NCBI GenBank assembly: GCA_017893485.1
Contig: CM030365.1
Location: forward strand, 34,625,000 to 34,688,999
DNA: 64,000 nucleotides
Direction: 5' to 3'
Source: Hemerocallis citrina
Taxonomy: Eukaryota; Streptophyta; Magnoliopsida; Asparagales; Asphodelaceae
Shown here in pieces: positions 46,941 to 59,461 of the stretch. Every line of letters starts with the position of its first letter. The first letter of the stretch is position 1. A model generated the notes under the pieces. That model was not told where the DNA came from. It did no database searches and saw nothing but the letters and a program-made list of their open reading frames with translations. A program made the position numbers and the translations under genes.

Positions 46941-46987
46941 TCACCAGTGTTGTTCGCCCATCCCAGCAGGCAATTCTCTATTAACAC
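46941..46987 (-). CDS. LTR exon-like frame, copy in G
   Basis: Minus strand: TTTACAG ends at 46988; then GT, 14 codons and TGA, 47 nt. The peptide part is VNRELPAGMGEQHW. The strong upstream acceptor CCCCATTTTAG is also present, as in D. Confidence 0.5.
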
Positions 46988-49900
46988 CTGTAAACACTTC
47001 ATCTAAAATGGGGAGAAAAATTGTCCTTAGAGCAAGTCATGGACAGCAAGTAAAGAAAGCAGTGAACAATGGAATAACGATATAACAAAGAAGTCAATGG
47101 ATCAATAGGAATCAATAACATGGCACGATAACAATAATCAATAACAATGATAAACGATGCAACTGTTATAAACAACGATTCAATAACAATATTCAATGAT
47201 CAATATCAATAATACTTAGCCAATATTCGATATCAACAGAGACAATGAAGTACAATATGCAGTATCGATGTCGTGTGATTCTTAAGTCTATTAATCATTT
47301 TAATCCTAACTAATGTAGCACTTCATGCATCTCATTTATTTACCACATGGTTGCTACATACAAACAAGTTACGTTTAGACTTAGTGGTGGATTTTATAGT
47401 TTATGTACTCAGCAACGATAATCAATATTCAATGCACGATACGGTCTTTGGCAATGATATAATACACAATAGATTGGGTTACGGCCGTAATCCACAATCA
47501 CAGGATAAAAAAATAGCCAGACATTACGTAGGGAAACACAGGCCCCTCCTCCGAGTACACTCCCTATATTGTCCACTACTAAAGTCAACTCTTAAACCCC
47601 GGCTTATTAATTATTTATCAATGTAATAATACGATATGCAAATATGAGCCATGAGATGAACGATGGTAACAATAGGGAAATAATATGATGATAACTTGAA
47701 TTGGACAATTAGAACAATGACAATAGGGTATTAGGATCATGCAATGCAACACACATACGTTAATTCATACAATACTACGATATAGGAATAATTAATCTAT
47801 TAAAAACTGAAAATTGAAATTCTGGACAGCAAGAGTAGTCTGTACATAAATGCAGTTTCCCACTGTTTCAGAACGCAAAAACTGAATCCATCACAAGTTC
47901 TAGAAACTAGAATTCCACACGGTTCCAATGCATATTTAAAGTTCAAAATCCAACAATAGTAGCTAGGTCAAACATAATGTTCTTTACAAATTTCATGTTC
48001 AGGCAGAAATTCGACATCATGTTGTTATAATTTTAGAAACAGCAAAAACTCAATATTAAATTCATTAAAAATATTTTCTAAACTCTTAAACATGTTAAGG
48101 AACAATCTGGAAATTGTCAGAGTAAAATTTTATCATTTGATGACCTATTTACGGTTTAAACATGAAACGTACAAGAATCTGAAAATCTGAAATAAAAACA
48201 CAGCCGTAGTAAAACGGGCATAACTTTTGCTACAAAACTCGGAATCTAAAAATTCAAGATATTCTGGAAACTAGAAAGATAAGGCTACAATAATTAGTCA
48301 GAAAATAATTCATTTTAAGATCATTTACTGAGTTTAAAATAGCAGTCAACATACAGCCAGCAAGCAAGATACAGGTTTTGGGTAGTTTTTTATGAAATAA
48401 TTTAATTAGGCATGATGGGTATCAATTCTATTAGTCAATAAGTTCTCAATCAGCATGAAGGGTATAAAAACATAGTAAATTAGATAAAAAACATATACAT
48501 CCATCAATTTATCATCAATCAACTATCAATCGATCAAACAGCATTCAACCTAGCAATTCTCTCTACAATAATTAATTGTGTTATGATTATATGATTAACC
48601 CTATAATCAATTCTACATGAATGCATGAAGGATTCAATCTTTAGAGTCAAAAGTGGCACAATGTCAAGAATATTGGGGTTAGCTCGTGTAAACCCTTAAT
48701 AGACCCAATGAAGATGAACAATACAACGATACAATAACGAATAGGATCTACTAGCAGGAATTTCAATAAAACATGAATTTGATACGATGTACAATTCAAG
48801 AGGACAGTGACTTACCTTATAAACGGTGAAAACGAATACCTAGAATAACGGGATAAGGATCCCGAAGCAACGAACACGAACCCACAAAATACTACGTGCA
48901 CAAAAGCAAAATAGCAACAATAGAAGCAATGACAGCAAGCATCGAACGAACAGCCGAAATCAAATATCGAGATCAAGATGCACGATCAAGGATCAAGATT
49001 GAAGAGCAAAGATAAAAACAATAATAACACATGTCCGTACAGCATGTGCAACATCCGTGCAAGAGAACAACAGCAAGGCACTCAACAACAACAAGGGCAA
49101 GAGCTCGGCTATGGCTTGGCTGTTGGCTGACGGTGTCGCTGGCATCGAGCGGTGGCCGATGGTCGACTGGTGGCTGTGCTGGCCGATTGAAGGCAAACAG
49201 AGATGATAGAGCTTGGATGCACTGTTTTGAGCGGGAAAACAGAGAAGCAGCAAGTGCAGCGCGTCGGGGTCTGGAGTCGCGAAGGTGTGGCAGCGCTCGA
49301 CTGGGGATCGCCGGAGGGTGGCGACTCAGCGGAAGTCAAGGTACAGTCCGAGGAGCAACGGTAGCAATGGTGAGGAAACACAGGGTCGATGAGGGATGGC
49401 GGTTGAGGATGATGAGGATGATGGTGGACCAAGGGCAGGGTGGTGACGGGAGGAGATGGGTTCGACGAGGCAATGAGGACGATGAGGATGGGAGCGCTCA
49501 GAGGATGAGTGGCGGCAGCAATGACAGAGCAGGGGGAGGATGGGGAGTTGGGTTCAACGATGGCGAGGCTGGAGGTAGGGGACGACTGCGGATGGGGAAG
49601 ACGACGACAATGAGAGGCCGGCGTTGCGGAGGCGATGGGAGGATGACGACGATGGCAATGGAGGCGGTCAGAGGTGATGGCAATGGGCGGTGAGTTGGGG
49701 GAGAAGATGAACAGGAAGAGGGGGCTGAACAGTAGTAGGGGATGAACAGGGTAAGGATTATGGGGTTGCGACTGGGTATTTAGTAGGGTTAGGGTTAGGG
49801 GTGTTTTAGGTTAGGTTAGTAGTGTATTTATGGGGATTTAATAGGATATTGGGTTTCGGGTAGGATCCAATAAGAGAATGAGCTTGGGTTTCGGGTAGGA

Positions 49901-49989
49901 TCCAATAAGAGAATGAGCTTGGGTTTTGGATTAAAAATCAATTAGTGGGTATAAATTTAATAGGGAAAAAATAATTTGCATTATAGGGT

Positions 49990-50335
49990 TTATAAATTAA
50001 AATAATAATAATAATAGTATTAACAATAAAAATAACAATAATGCAATTAACAAGAAAATAATACTGATAATGATAATAACAACAGTAATAATAGTATTAA
50101 TGATAATAACAATAATAGCAATAACAATAACAATAATAATAACCATAATAATAAAAACAATAATACTAACATTAATAATAATAATAATCATAATAGTAAC
50201 AACAACAATAATAATAAGAGCAATAGAAATAATAATAATAGTAATGATAATAACAATAATAATAATAATAAAAATAAAAATAATAATCATGATGATGATA
50301 GTAATATCAATAATAACTATAGATTATATAAAATA
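49990..50335. repeat. AT-rich AAT/AAC microsatellite in solo LTR G
   Basis: About 340 bp of imperfect aat, aac and agt units. Long frames on both strands (nearly all Ile/Thr) are a by-product. Confidence 0.95.
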
Positions 50336-50566
50336 GGAATTGGGTTTAACACCTTTATCAAAATAATCCAACTAGTAAAAAAAATTTTGATTTGGGCTAA
50401 AATGTAAATAGTCAATCAATTAGGAATATAGAACAAGTTAAAATATATCATTATTCGAAATTAAATATTGTCGATTTGGAAGTACTTTAATACAAAATCA
50501 AACAGAATTAAACACGAAATACAGAAAATATTCAGAAGATATGTATTTACGGGAATGGGGGTTATA

Positions 50567-51300
50567 CATCCTTAACGAACCATCTTTCTTCGATACAAAG
50601 ATTGCAGGTGCACCCCAAGGGGACTTACTCGGACGAATGAACAAAAAATGACATACAAACCTCAAAATTAAGATCTTTCTACTTTAGGATTTTAAATAAA
50701 ACATATAGAGATATCACACTTGCAGTATATTATGAAACTAACTTACCCTTTCATAAGCAACTCATCTAATTGCTTTTTCATTTGATCCAATTCCTTGGGT
50801 GCCATCCTGTAAGCTGGTTTGGAGATAAGAGTTGTACCCTCCAATTCTCGCCAAGGTGGAAGACCAGGTATCTCGTTAAAAACATCCGGAAACTCACAAA
50901 CTACATCAACATCTTTAATCTCCACCTTAGGCACTTCTACTGAATCCAAATAGGTATACATCACCATATCATCTAGAGCATTACACTTTATTAGAAAAGG
51001 GGTCCTATCATGCTCTCCCACCTGTGCATGATGCCTTTGTAGCCAATCCATCCCCAAAATATTGATAACCATCAAAGCACATCACCACACAATCAATAGG
51101 AAAAGTACGAGATCTCATCGGAATCTGCACTTCTCGACACAGATCATACAATATAATAGTGCTGCCAAATGGTGTACTAACTCTCACCGGTGCCTCCAAA
51201 GAAGACATGAGAATCTGATGCTGTACAACATATGTGCAGGCTATAAATGATAAAGCTGGTCCCATGCCAAATAAAATTCTAATGAGACCAGCACCTGAAG
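50567..51300 (-). pseudogene. Element E protease, linker and RT start; protease active site lost
   Basis: Minus strand. The protease region reads GLIRILFGMGPALSFIA where the family has FDSGA, so the catalytic Asp is gone (Gly instead). Later INILGMDWLQRHHA and the linker EFPDVFNEIPGLPPWRE are clear. YRMAPKELDQMKKQL starts RT near 50820. The RT stretch WGAPAIFV follows to 50567, where solo LTR G breaks it. Frame changes occur near 51065 and 50735. Confidence 0.88.
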
Positions 51301-51479
51301 GAACTTTTATCTATAACTGACCTGCAGACTGGCAACTGCATAGACTCGTGAAGGGACCGGTGCTAAAGCACACTGCGGCTGCTGCTGCTGTTGCTGGGAA
51401 CCTGTCTATGATCTCACATCTCTAACACTTACCGTTGAACCTCTATATGCTCTGCCTCCAGCTAATCTACAATCTCTAG

Positions 51480-52833
51480 CCAAATAATTGTTCTTCCACA
51501 ATTATAACATTTAATAGCATGCTTCTGAACAATCTCGAGCCAAATGACCCATCTTACCACAATTATAACACTTTGTAGACTTGTTTGGAATTCCTTGGCG
51601 GCCACCAACACCAAATCTCTGTTGTCCGGAATCCATTCGTGGATGCTGAACAGACTCTGACCTAGACTGTTGACTCGGAGTGCTACCTCTACTCGGGGTC
51701 CTAACCTTGCACACCCTTATTTTTATCTCCTTTTCCTTGTCCACCTTTAACTGCATATAGCTAAAATTGCCTTTCAAATCTCCATTGCTAGCCTCCCTGA
51801 GACTGCCCCTGAAACTATCCTCTGAAACCCCTCTAATAGGACTGCTCTGGCTATCCCTGCTATACCTACTTTCCCTTGTTATTTTCTTCCATCAACCTTT
51901 GATGAGTTCTTTCCAAATTACGAGTCATTTCAATCAATTCTTCAAATGTTGTATCACTTCTTTTTGTGGCTGTCAAACTCATCTAATAAACGGATTACAG
52001 GCCTCGAATAAACCGATCTGCACGACATCTCTCGTATCCACTAACTGAGAGGCAAAACGGTTCAACTAATTAAATTTCACCACATAAACATCAATATAAA
52101 TATCACATTGCTGCAAGGAAAGAAACTCATCTGCCATGCAGGCCTGTATTGACTCAGGTAAGAAATGTTCCTCGAATCTGTCAGCAAACTCCTCGCACTC
52201 CATCTTCTGATAACCATCTGGATCTAAATCTCTGATACTAGCCCACCAAGTCATCACATCACCAACTAAATACGTTTCTTCTAACTGTCACTTCTCCACC
52301 TCGGTAACCACCATCCGTTGAAAAAGTACTTCACAATGCTGCAACCATATAGATGCTGCCACACCACCACCGGTACCATCAAATTTTGTTGCACCTAAAA
52401 TTTGAAAATCTTTCATTTTTCTAGCAAATCCCACTTTTCTGTCTTTAGGCTCCATCTATACTGTCAATGGCTACCCGGCCACCTGCTGACTCATTTGTGT
52501 CAATATCTGCTGTATGAACACTCCAGCACGAGCCATATCTCCCTATGGACCACCCGACGCAGCAACTGAAGGTTCTCTCTGCATTACTTCCGCAGGAATT
52601 CTCAGTAATGAAGGACCCGCTTCATCTTTCCACGGTGTCACTGGTAAAATCTGAGGCTGTGTGTTGGGTGTCTGTTAGGCATAGAAGTAGCAGGGAGTGC
52701 AGATACTATAGTAGCTGGCACAGAAACTGACCGTTCCTGCTCTCTTATTGGAAGCAGTTCGGAACTCTCATGTTCCCTTCGTCGCCTCTTAGAGTCAGAA
52801 GAAGCTAACTCCCCACCTACTCTTTGCATACTG
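51480..52833 (-). pseudogene. gag: Element E gag
   Basis: The ATG at 52829 lies 1 nt after an acceptor-like AATTTCAG. The N-terminus is charged (SDSKRRRREHESSEL). The gag domain is seen at 52257-52066 (WWASIRDLDPDGYQKM, FADRFEEHFLPES). The CCHC knuckle CYNCGKMGHLARDC lies near 51575-51534. Multiple stops and frameshifts break the gene. Between 52260 and 52640 it is poorly readable. Confidence 0.85.
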
Positions 52834-53006
52834 AAATTGCCTGTACCGCACAGCATCACACAAATTACTTTAATACTCCAACCATCATTATTAACTCACA
52901 TAACAAAATCATAAACTCATTACTACTAACCAACATGAACCCATATCCACCTATTGCAAGATCACTAGGATACACATCATCACAAACTAGATCCTAGTTA
53001 ACCTAG

Positions 53007-53018
53007 GCTCTGATACCA
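53007..53018 (-). other. Primer-binding site of element E
   Basis: Exact TGGTATCAGAGC on the minus strand, 2 nt from the LTR end at 53021. Confidence 0.92.
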
Positions 53019-53020
53019 GC

Positions 53021-54390
53021 TGTAACAACCCAAATTTTTTTAAAAAATCTTATTACGAATTTCAATAAAAAATTCGACAGTCTCCCCTGAAATATTAGCC
53101 ATTTCGCAACATTTCCTTAAGAAAATTTGCATTTCAAAATTCATAGCACAACACAGGTAATAAATTTATAATCTCCCCAGGCCAAGTCATAGAACTCATC
53201 ACAACAATCATAAATATATGCTCTGGGGGATAAATAGATGCATAAATATGAAGATATCGAATTTAAGCCAGAAATTTCAAAGGAAAACGATATAAAACAT
53301 CACACAGAACCCAGTATGCCACTACCAAGTGTGTACGGGTATAATATACATCACTACAACTATAGTTATAGATCTATAAACTCAATCTGAACTCCAGTTA
53401 CCTGACACAAGATTAACATACTTCCAGAAATATTTATTTTACAACTTTTTACTTAAAACACTAGAATAAGCTACTTATAACATTAAAAAACTCTAACTAC
53501 TCCCCTAGCCGATAGAGCTACATACCTGCAAAAATGGGGCTACTAGCGTCCACCCTCAGGGTGTGACTAGACTAACCCCCCAACAACAAGGGGTCAGCCA
53601 TACGGTCTGAGTACAATTTTAGATTTTAAAAATAATAATAGCATAAGTAAATATCTTTAAAATAAAATAACATAAAACATAACTTTAAATGAAACAAATA
53701 AAAAGATATCTAATAAATTAATTATTTTGTTAACAAAACTATCTCTCATGTACAAATCATAAGCCTTTGATACGTGCCCAGACGGGTAGTTTTCCTCATT
53801 TCCATTGAAATGGGAGCAATAGTTCCTAAGCACTACCGAAAGCATTTACCACCCGTTATAGTTTAATTTTACCTCTTATATTAGATAACACAGCTTTATA
53901 TACATAACCACCTTTATTACATCACATTAAGTATTCATATAAATATCAAACTCCCTTACAATATATTTTCACACTTAACTCCCACCATATCATATACAAA
54001 CACACACTCCATCATTATCATAAATAGCAAAATTCCGGTAATATCGCACAATCCACTTTATATTCACCACGATATAAAAGATTTTTCCATTCAATAAATA
54101 TTCACACAAACATCATATAAATACTTAACTCTTTTCTTAACACCAATAACTTCATATATATATTCTTTATACACATTTATTATACACTTATTTTATTTTA
54201 CACCTTTTGGTGCCCACACAACTGACCTCCTTGTACAATACAGGGATCTATGTGCCTCCCCCCGTACACTTCAATCCCGCTAATCCACCATTTCACCTAG
54301 ATCCAAGTGTCCTAAAAATCTATCATTAATGGCCTGGATTGAATATACGGTTGCGCGCATATCAAACCAAGACTAAAGCCAGTAAGCTAG
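53021..54390 (-). mobile_element. Element E 5' LTR, 3' portion
   Basis: On the forward strand it starts TGTAACAACCC. The layout is similar to the F-family LTR (for example the TCTCCCCTGAAAT stretch and the Cys/Gly-poor hairpin zone near 53760-53840), but diverged. It is interrupted after 54390 (gctag) by element F; the rest lies outside the window. No gene. Confidence 0.88.
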
Positions 54391-57300
54391 TGTAACACCA
54401 AATTTTTTTTTTTTTTTTGAAAACTAAACCTCAAAATTCAATTCCTTCAATTTCTATATCAATTTAAACATAAACTAAGATAGGTATATTTCAAATAAAA
54501 TTTTGGCAGAGTCTCCCCTGAAATTTCTGCCCCGAAACACAAAAGGCTTACGGAATTCTGCTCTAAATTCCGTAGCTCACAACACAGGCAATATAATCAT
54601 GGGCTCCCCAGGCCAAAATGAGTAGAATCACACAGGCAATATAAATATCATGCTCTGGGAGCCAAACTCATAACAGAATATCAAATATTAAATAAAAACC
54701 ATAAATTCCTTTGAAAACATATAAGATTTTGGTAAAGATTTAAGAAAACCTTTTTAAAAAGTCAACCACAGAACCCAATACTCCACAACGAGGTGGGTAT
54801 GGGCTTTCTTACCTCATCACGGCATTATATCTATATACTTTTACCATAATACAAAATAATACATCAACTATTGACCTTTCTACATATACTAAGTACATAG
54901 ATAATAGATCAGCTCCAACAAAGTACAAAATCTAGCTCTATACTACCTCACCATGCTGTTAGCAACCTGCAGGAGAGTTAGGGTTGTCCACCCTCAGGGA
55001 GGGACCCCCCTAACCCCTAGAAAACATCAGGGGTTAGCCATTTCTGGTGTGAGTATAATTATTAATCTAATAAATAAATTAAAATGGTATAAAGAAAATA
55101 CTTTAAACTTACAAACATCAAGTTAAGATGATGCCACCTGAAATCTGAACATAAAAACATCACCAACACGATTTTATATCAAAATACTCTTCAATTCCTC
55201 ATCCGACTATATAATTACCCATAATTCACACATTTCACTATATGCTTTACATCAACCTCATATTTATCCTTATTTTACATTGGCACAATACGAATTCCCA
55301 TACAATCCATTACTTTTCAATTTGAATTCATCTTCCACATTTATCGTCACATCCCCAATTCTTCATTTATAAATATGTAACCACAGGATGCTATTACATA
55401 TTTCTTCATTTTTATTTAGCCATGCACTTCATTTACTTGCATTATATCAACAACTCACTTACTCATCCTGGAAGTGGTGCCAAGGCAGGTAATTCCCACC
55501 ATTTCCATGGAAATAGCGGACGAGTAGTTCCCCGACACACTTCCAAGATACACAAACTCATATCACAACATACTTTCTTTAATAACCATTTTCATAACCA
55601 CTCTCTTAATACAGGTATTTATTTTATTGTATTATATCAAGTATCACATCATAAACCTATGCATCTATTCTCATTATATCGCATTCATTTATGTCTTATA
55701 ACACAAACATCAAACCACATTTCACATTGCGAGTTACTTGCATTTCATCACATCATTAACATACCATTAAGTAGAAAGCTTATTCTCTTTGCATCACAAG
55801 CATGTTTTATAGCTCATTCTCATCTCATTATATCATTTAGGAATTTCTCATTCTTATAAGTAATATATCTTATTATCATTTTCACTTACAACACAAATTT
55901 CCATTAGCTTCACTTTCATTCTCATTACAATATACTCCATATCCCCAAACACAATTTGGGCCACAACATGTCACACCCCAAAGCCGATAGCTTGGGTAAT
56001 AATCACCGCACCCCAAACACACAGTTTGGGTAATATCACATTACATCTCAAGCTGATAGCTTGGTTATTAATTCACTTCAATTACTATTCATCTTCACTA
56101 TACTTTATTCTTTATTTCCATTAATCATTACCAATATCATGCCAACTCACCCTGCGAATTATGCCAAGGCAGGTAGTTGCCACCATTTCCACAGAAATAG
56201 CAGGCAGGTAGTTTCTTGACACACTTCCAAGGTGTAACAACTCATATCATACTGTAGTTTACTTCAATAATCACTTTCATAATACAATTACTTCATACTA
56301 TTCATATTAACACATGTCTCTTTTACTATTTTCATTTTAAATTAACCACGTACTGCATTTATCATTTCTTTTCATACACAAACTCATAACTCGTATTCCT
56401 TCATATTCACTTCATTTACAACCACTTTCTTTCCCATTCACAATTCACTTTTCACTTTCTGCACTTTCACATTTTTATTTACACTTAGTTATTTTATTAG
56501 TTTGTCGACCAGTGAGCCACAGTATCCCAATATACTGAAAGCCAACAGCCCAGTAAACACGCGGCCCGATGCTCTCCCAGAGTCTTACTCGTCCGAGGCT
56601 ACGTCTTCCTCCTAGCCGAACGAGCGAGGGAACCACTAATTCCAAGTAGAACTTGGGTACTTCCTCCCAGCCGAAGCCAAGAGGGAAAAACCACTGACCC
56701 CAGGTAACCTGGGTACTTCCTCGCGACGGCTGTCATCGAGGGAAAAACCACTAACCCCAGATAAACTGGGTACTTTCTCGCGACGACTGTCATCGAGGGA
56801 AAAACCACTAACCCCAGATAAACTGGGTACTTCCTCGCGACGGCTGTCATCGAGGGAAAACCTGGCCTCAAGCCGATAGCTTGGGCGATAAAATCCACTT
56901 ACCCCAAACATAGTTTGGGTCCACTTATCCCAAGCCGGTCCTTGGGTGTTAGGAGGTCTAGCCCAAACCCCCAGGATTGTTGTAGGTACTGGTCAACAAA
57001 GCCATTTGTTATTAGCATTAATCATTTCATCTTTCCATCTTGCTTTATCACACAAGCATTTCACTTTTTAATTCACAAACTAGTCATGTCTTTGACTTTA
57101 ACCGCAGGAATTAATAACACATTTTATAAGCGCGTACCATCTTATCCTTTATCTTCATATCAATAAACCACATTATGCATACACCCTGTTATTAACATAT
57201 AAACTCATCATATCATATTAATGCATAATATTAATGTGCCAAGATATTTATTTTGCCATAACATCCCACATTAAGAATACCATGTTATTCATTACCTCCC

Positions 57301-59461
57301 TGTACCATATATAGGCATACGCCAAGTTATAACATTAATAAGAGAACTACATTAGGTTATTCCATATCGTAAAAGTATCAAAATGTATACTTCATCACAT
57401 TATAATATCATATTATTACCCATTAATTCATTTCGAACACAATTAGAATGTAAACACATACTTTATCACACAAGCATTTCACTTTTTAACAATTGCCACA
57501 CCCTTGACTTTAATCAAGTGAGTCATTATCTCATCGTACTACATATATTTATTCATCCGGGTGTTGCATTTATAGGGTTATTACTTCATAATATACCGTA
57601 TCATAAAGATATCAGAGTATGTAATTCATCACACTTTTATAACTTAAGCGTATATAAATTTTAAATAACGGATTCTATCATAATATCACCCATTAGTTCA
57701 CTACAAACACAATAATAAAACCTACATAAGCTATATCATTAATTTCATCAATTATCACATCATTACTCATTACCGACTATATGTATATATCACAAAAAGG
57801 CACCACAATCACTTATTTCGTCTAATTATATCTAATAACTTCCAATTATAGCAAGCTAGCCCATACACAACATTCCACATATGCCAAACCGCCTATAAGG
57901 GCCTATGTGGCCAAAAACATGCACGAAACATGCACGGAGTAGAAAAAGACATAAACCGTGTGAGTTATTAATTTTTATTGTTTAAACACATCACACTAAC
58001 CTCTAAAGTAGATTTGATGTGTTCAAAATAGTAAATTTCGGCAAATATCACAAAAACCCGTTTTCGGCCCTTAAAAATCGGTATTTTTCTGAAAAATGAA
58101 TTTTTAGCATAACTTCTACCTAATGTATCGAAATGCCACGAAATTTGGCCACAACATAAAATATAAATAAATACAACATACTCACCTGACGGATCAAGCA
58201 AACGATGTCCCACGTCCGCCCGGTAGCCAGTCGAAGTTCGATTTTTTCCACCTAATTGGAAAATTATAGAACCGATTAGCTTAAAACTCATAACGCGACC
58301 TACGAACCTCCAAATTCGAATCCGTCTTCACCCACACGTCACAAATGACATAAGTAGTCGAGCTACATCGACGGATTTCAAATTCGGACCCCAATGCAAG
58401 AACTCAAACATTGATCGGAGGCTTCCTAATAAGAAAATTCTCTATCTCCTAATTTCTTTAATCCCTTCTTCCTAATTTCTCAAATTAGGGTTAATAATAA
58501 TAATAGGACTCAATTACACCTCCGAACCCAACAAATTCTCACCTAAATCTCGCTCAGGCATTTCACCGAATACCCGATGCGCACTTTTCACCTATAGTCC
58601 ATTTTACTCAATTTAATTGAACTTAAAGCCTATAAAAACTACCAAAATTTCTCATTGAACCTCTTATAACATTTTTCATCCTCCAATAATTTTTTTCTAT
58701 CATCAATGGAACCAATTTTTCCTTTCCAAATCACAAACCCTAATTTATCAACAACTTATAAAGTCTCCAAGAACTTACTAATTTCTTGCCTCTACTATTC
58801 CCAACCTCTTCTAATCTCCCCACCATAATATTCCTACTCAATAGAAATTAACCACACTTAATTTTATACAAATAAATAAAATAGGGTATACCTTTCCGGA
58901 GTTATTTCTCCAAATCGACTCCACCACTAGCTAGAGCACCCTTCACTTAGCCTACCCCTCAATTTAATTTGAGAATCATGGAGAGATGGAGCAGATTTGG
59001 GCGTGGGAGGGGATGGCCGAAATTTGGGTCGGTTTGGATCGGGAGGAAGGAAACGGAAAGGAAAAGAATGAAAGGAAGAAAGAAAATGGGGGCGGGGGAT
59101 TAAAAAAAATATATATTATATATTAATAATAAGAATAAGGGATAGTTACATATAAACCCTCCAAATCCAAAATATTACAAATAAACCCCCATTTTTTTCT
59201 ATAATATTACGAACAATACAAAATACATTAAAATTATCTTATAATAATCTCCCAGAATGATAAAATAAAATAAACTATATTTCCTCACATAAAATCTCAA
59301 CTCGTAACTCCAATATAACAATAATACCCATCTACCACAAATATTCATACCAATATCAATATTGAAAATAAATAAAATAAGATATCACTTAAAAATAATT
59401 CTCACCCCTACAAGATGTAAAAATGAATATTTTTCGGTATTTTAAAATCAGAGGTGTTACA
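54391..59461 (-). mobile_element. 3' LTR of element F (5.07 kb)
   Basis: It starts TGTAACACC and ends GAGGTGTTACA. On the minus strand, donor-like GGAAAG|GTATAC at 58891 and acceptor-like CCTGCAG near 54966-54972. The hairpin zone and 57-bp repeat are at 55930-56960. The GC/AG-rich part 58980-59100 is the transcription-start side, with TATA-like AT-rich DNA at 59110-59150. No gene. Confidence 0.93.
56634..56870. repeat. 57-bp tandem repeat in F LTR
   Basis: Units at 56691, 56748 and 56805 (period 57) with one less regular unit before. Same hairpin unit as 2614-2945. Confidence 0.9.

Larger units (their letters stand above)
46621..50566 (-). mobile_element. Solo LTR G (A family)
   Basis: 3946 bp with exact duplication catcc (46616-46620, 50567-50571). 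The left end TGTCACGCCCCGCTTCCC is typical; the right end GGGGGTTATA is the decayed inverse. On the minus strand it holds telo-box sequence (49779-49805), a GC-rich leader (49030-49720), canonical donor ATAAG|GTAAGT (48815), and the 47-nt frame (46941-46987). It is longer than D because of the AT-rich microsatellite at 49990-50335. No gene. Confidence 0.92.
9639..54390 (-). mobile_element. Element E: host gypsy retrotransposon, split by nested insertions
   Basis: Its pieces, in minus-strand order, are: LTR fragment 54390-53021, PBS 53018-53007, gag and protease 53020-50567, RT 46620-45807, RNase H 10240-9639. Joins are proven by exact TSDs: catcc around 46621-50566 and cataa around 10241-45806. 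The integrase and 3' LTR would lie left of element C, outside the window. The upstream part of its 5' LTR lies right of element F, outside the window. It is the oldest layer here, since everything else is inserted in it. Confidence 0.9.

Noticed and set aside
49031..49693. 220-codon Gly/Arg-rich frame
   Set aside because: Lies antisense in the GC-rich leader of solo LTR G, not conserved in D, S1, S2 or A.
49997..50336. Long open frames on both strands rich in Ile and Thr
   Set aside because: They are translations of an AAT/AAC microsatellite in solo LTR G.
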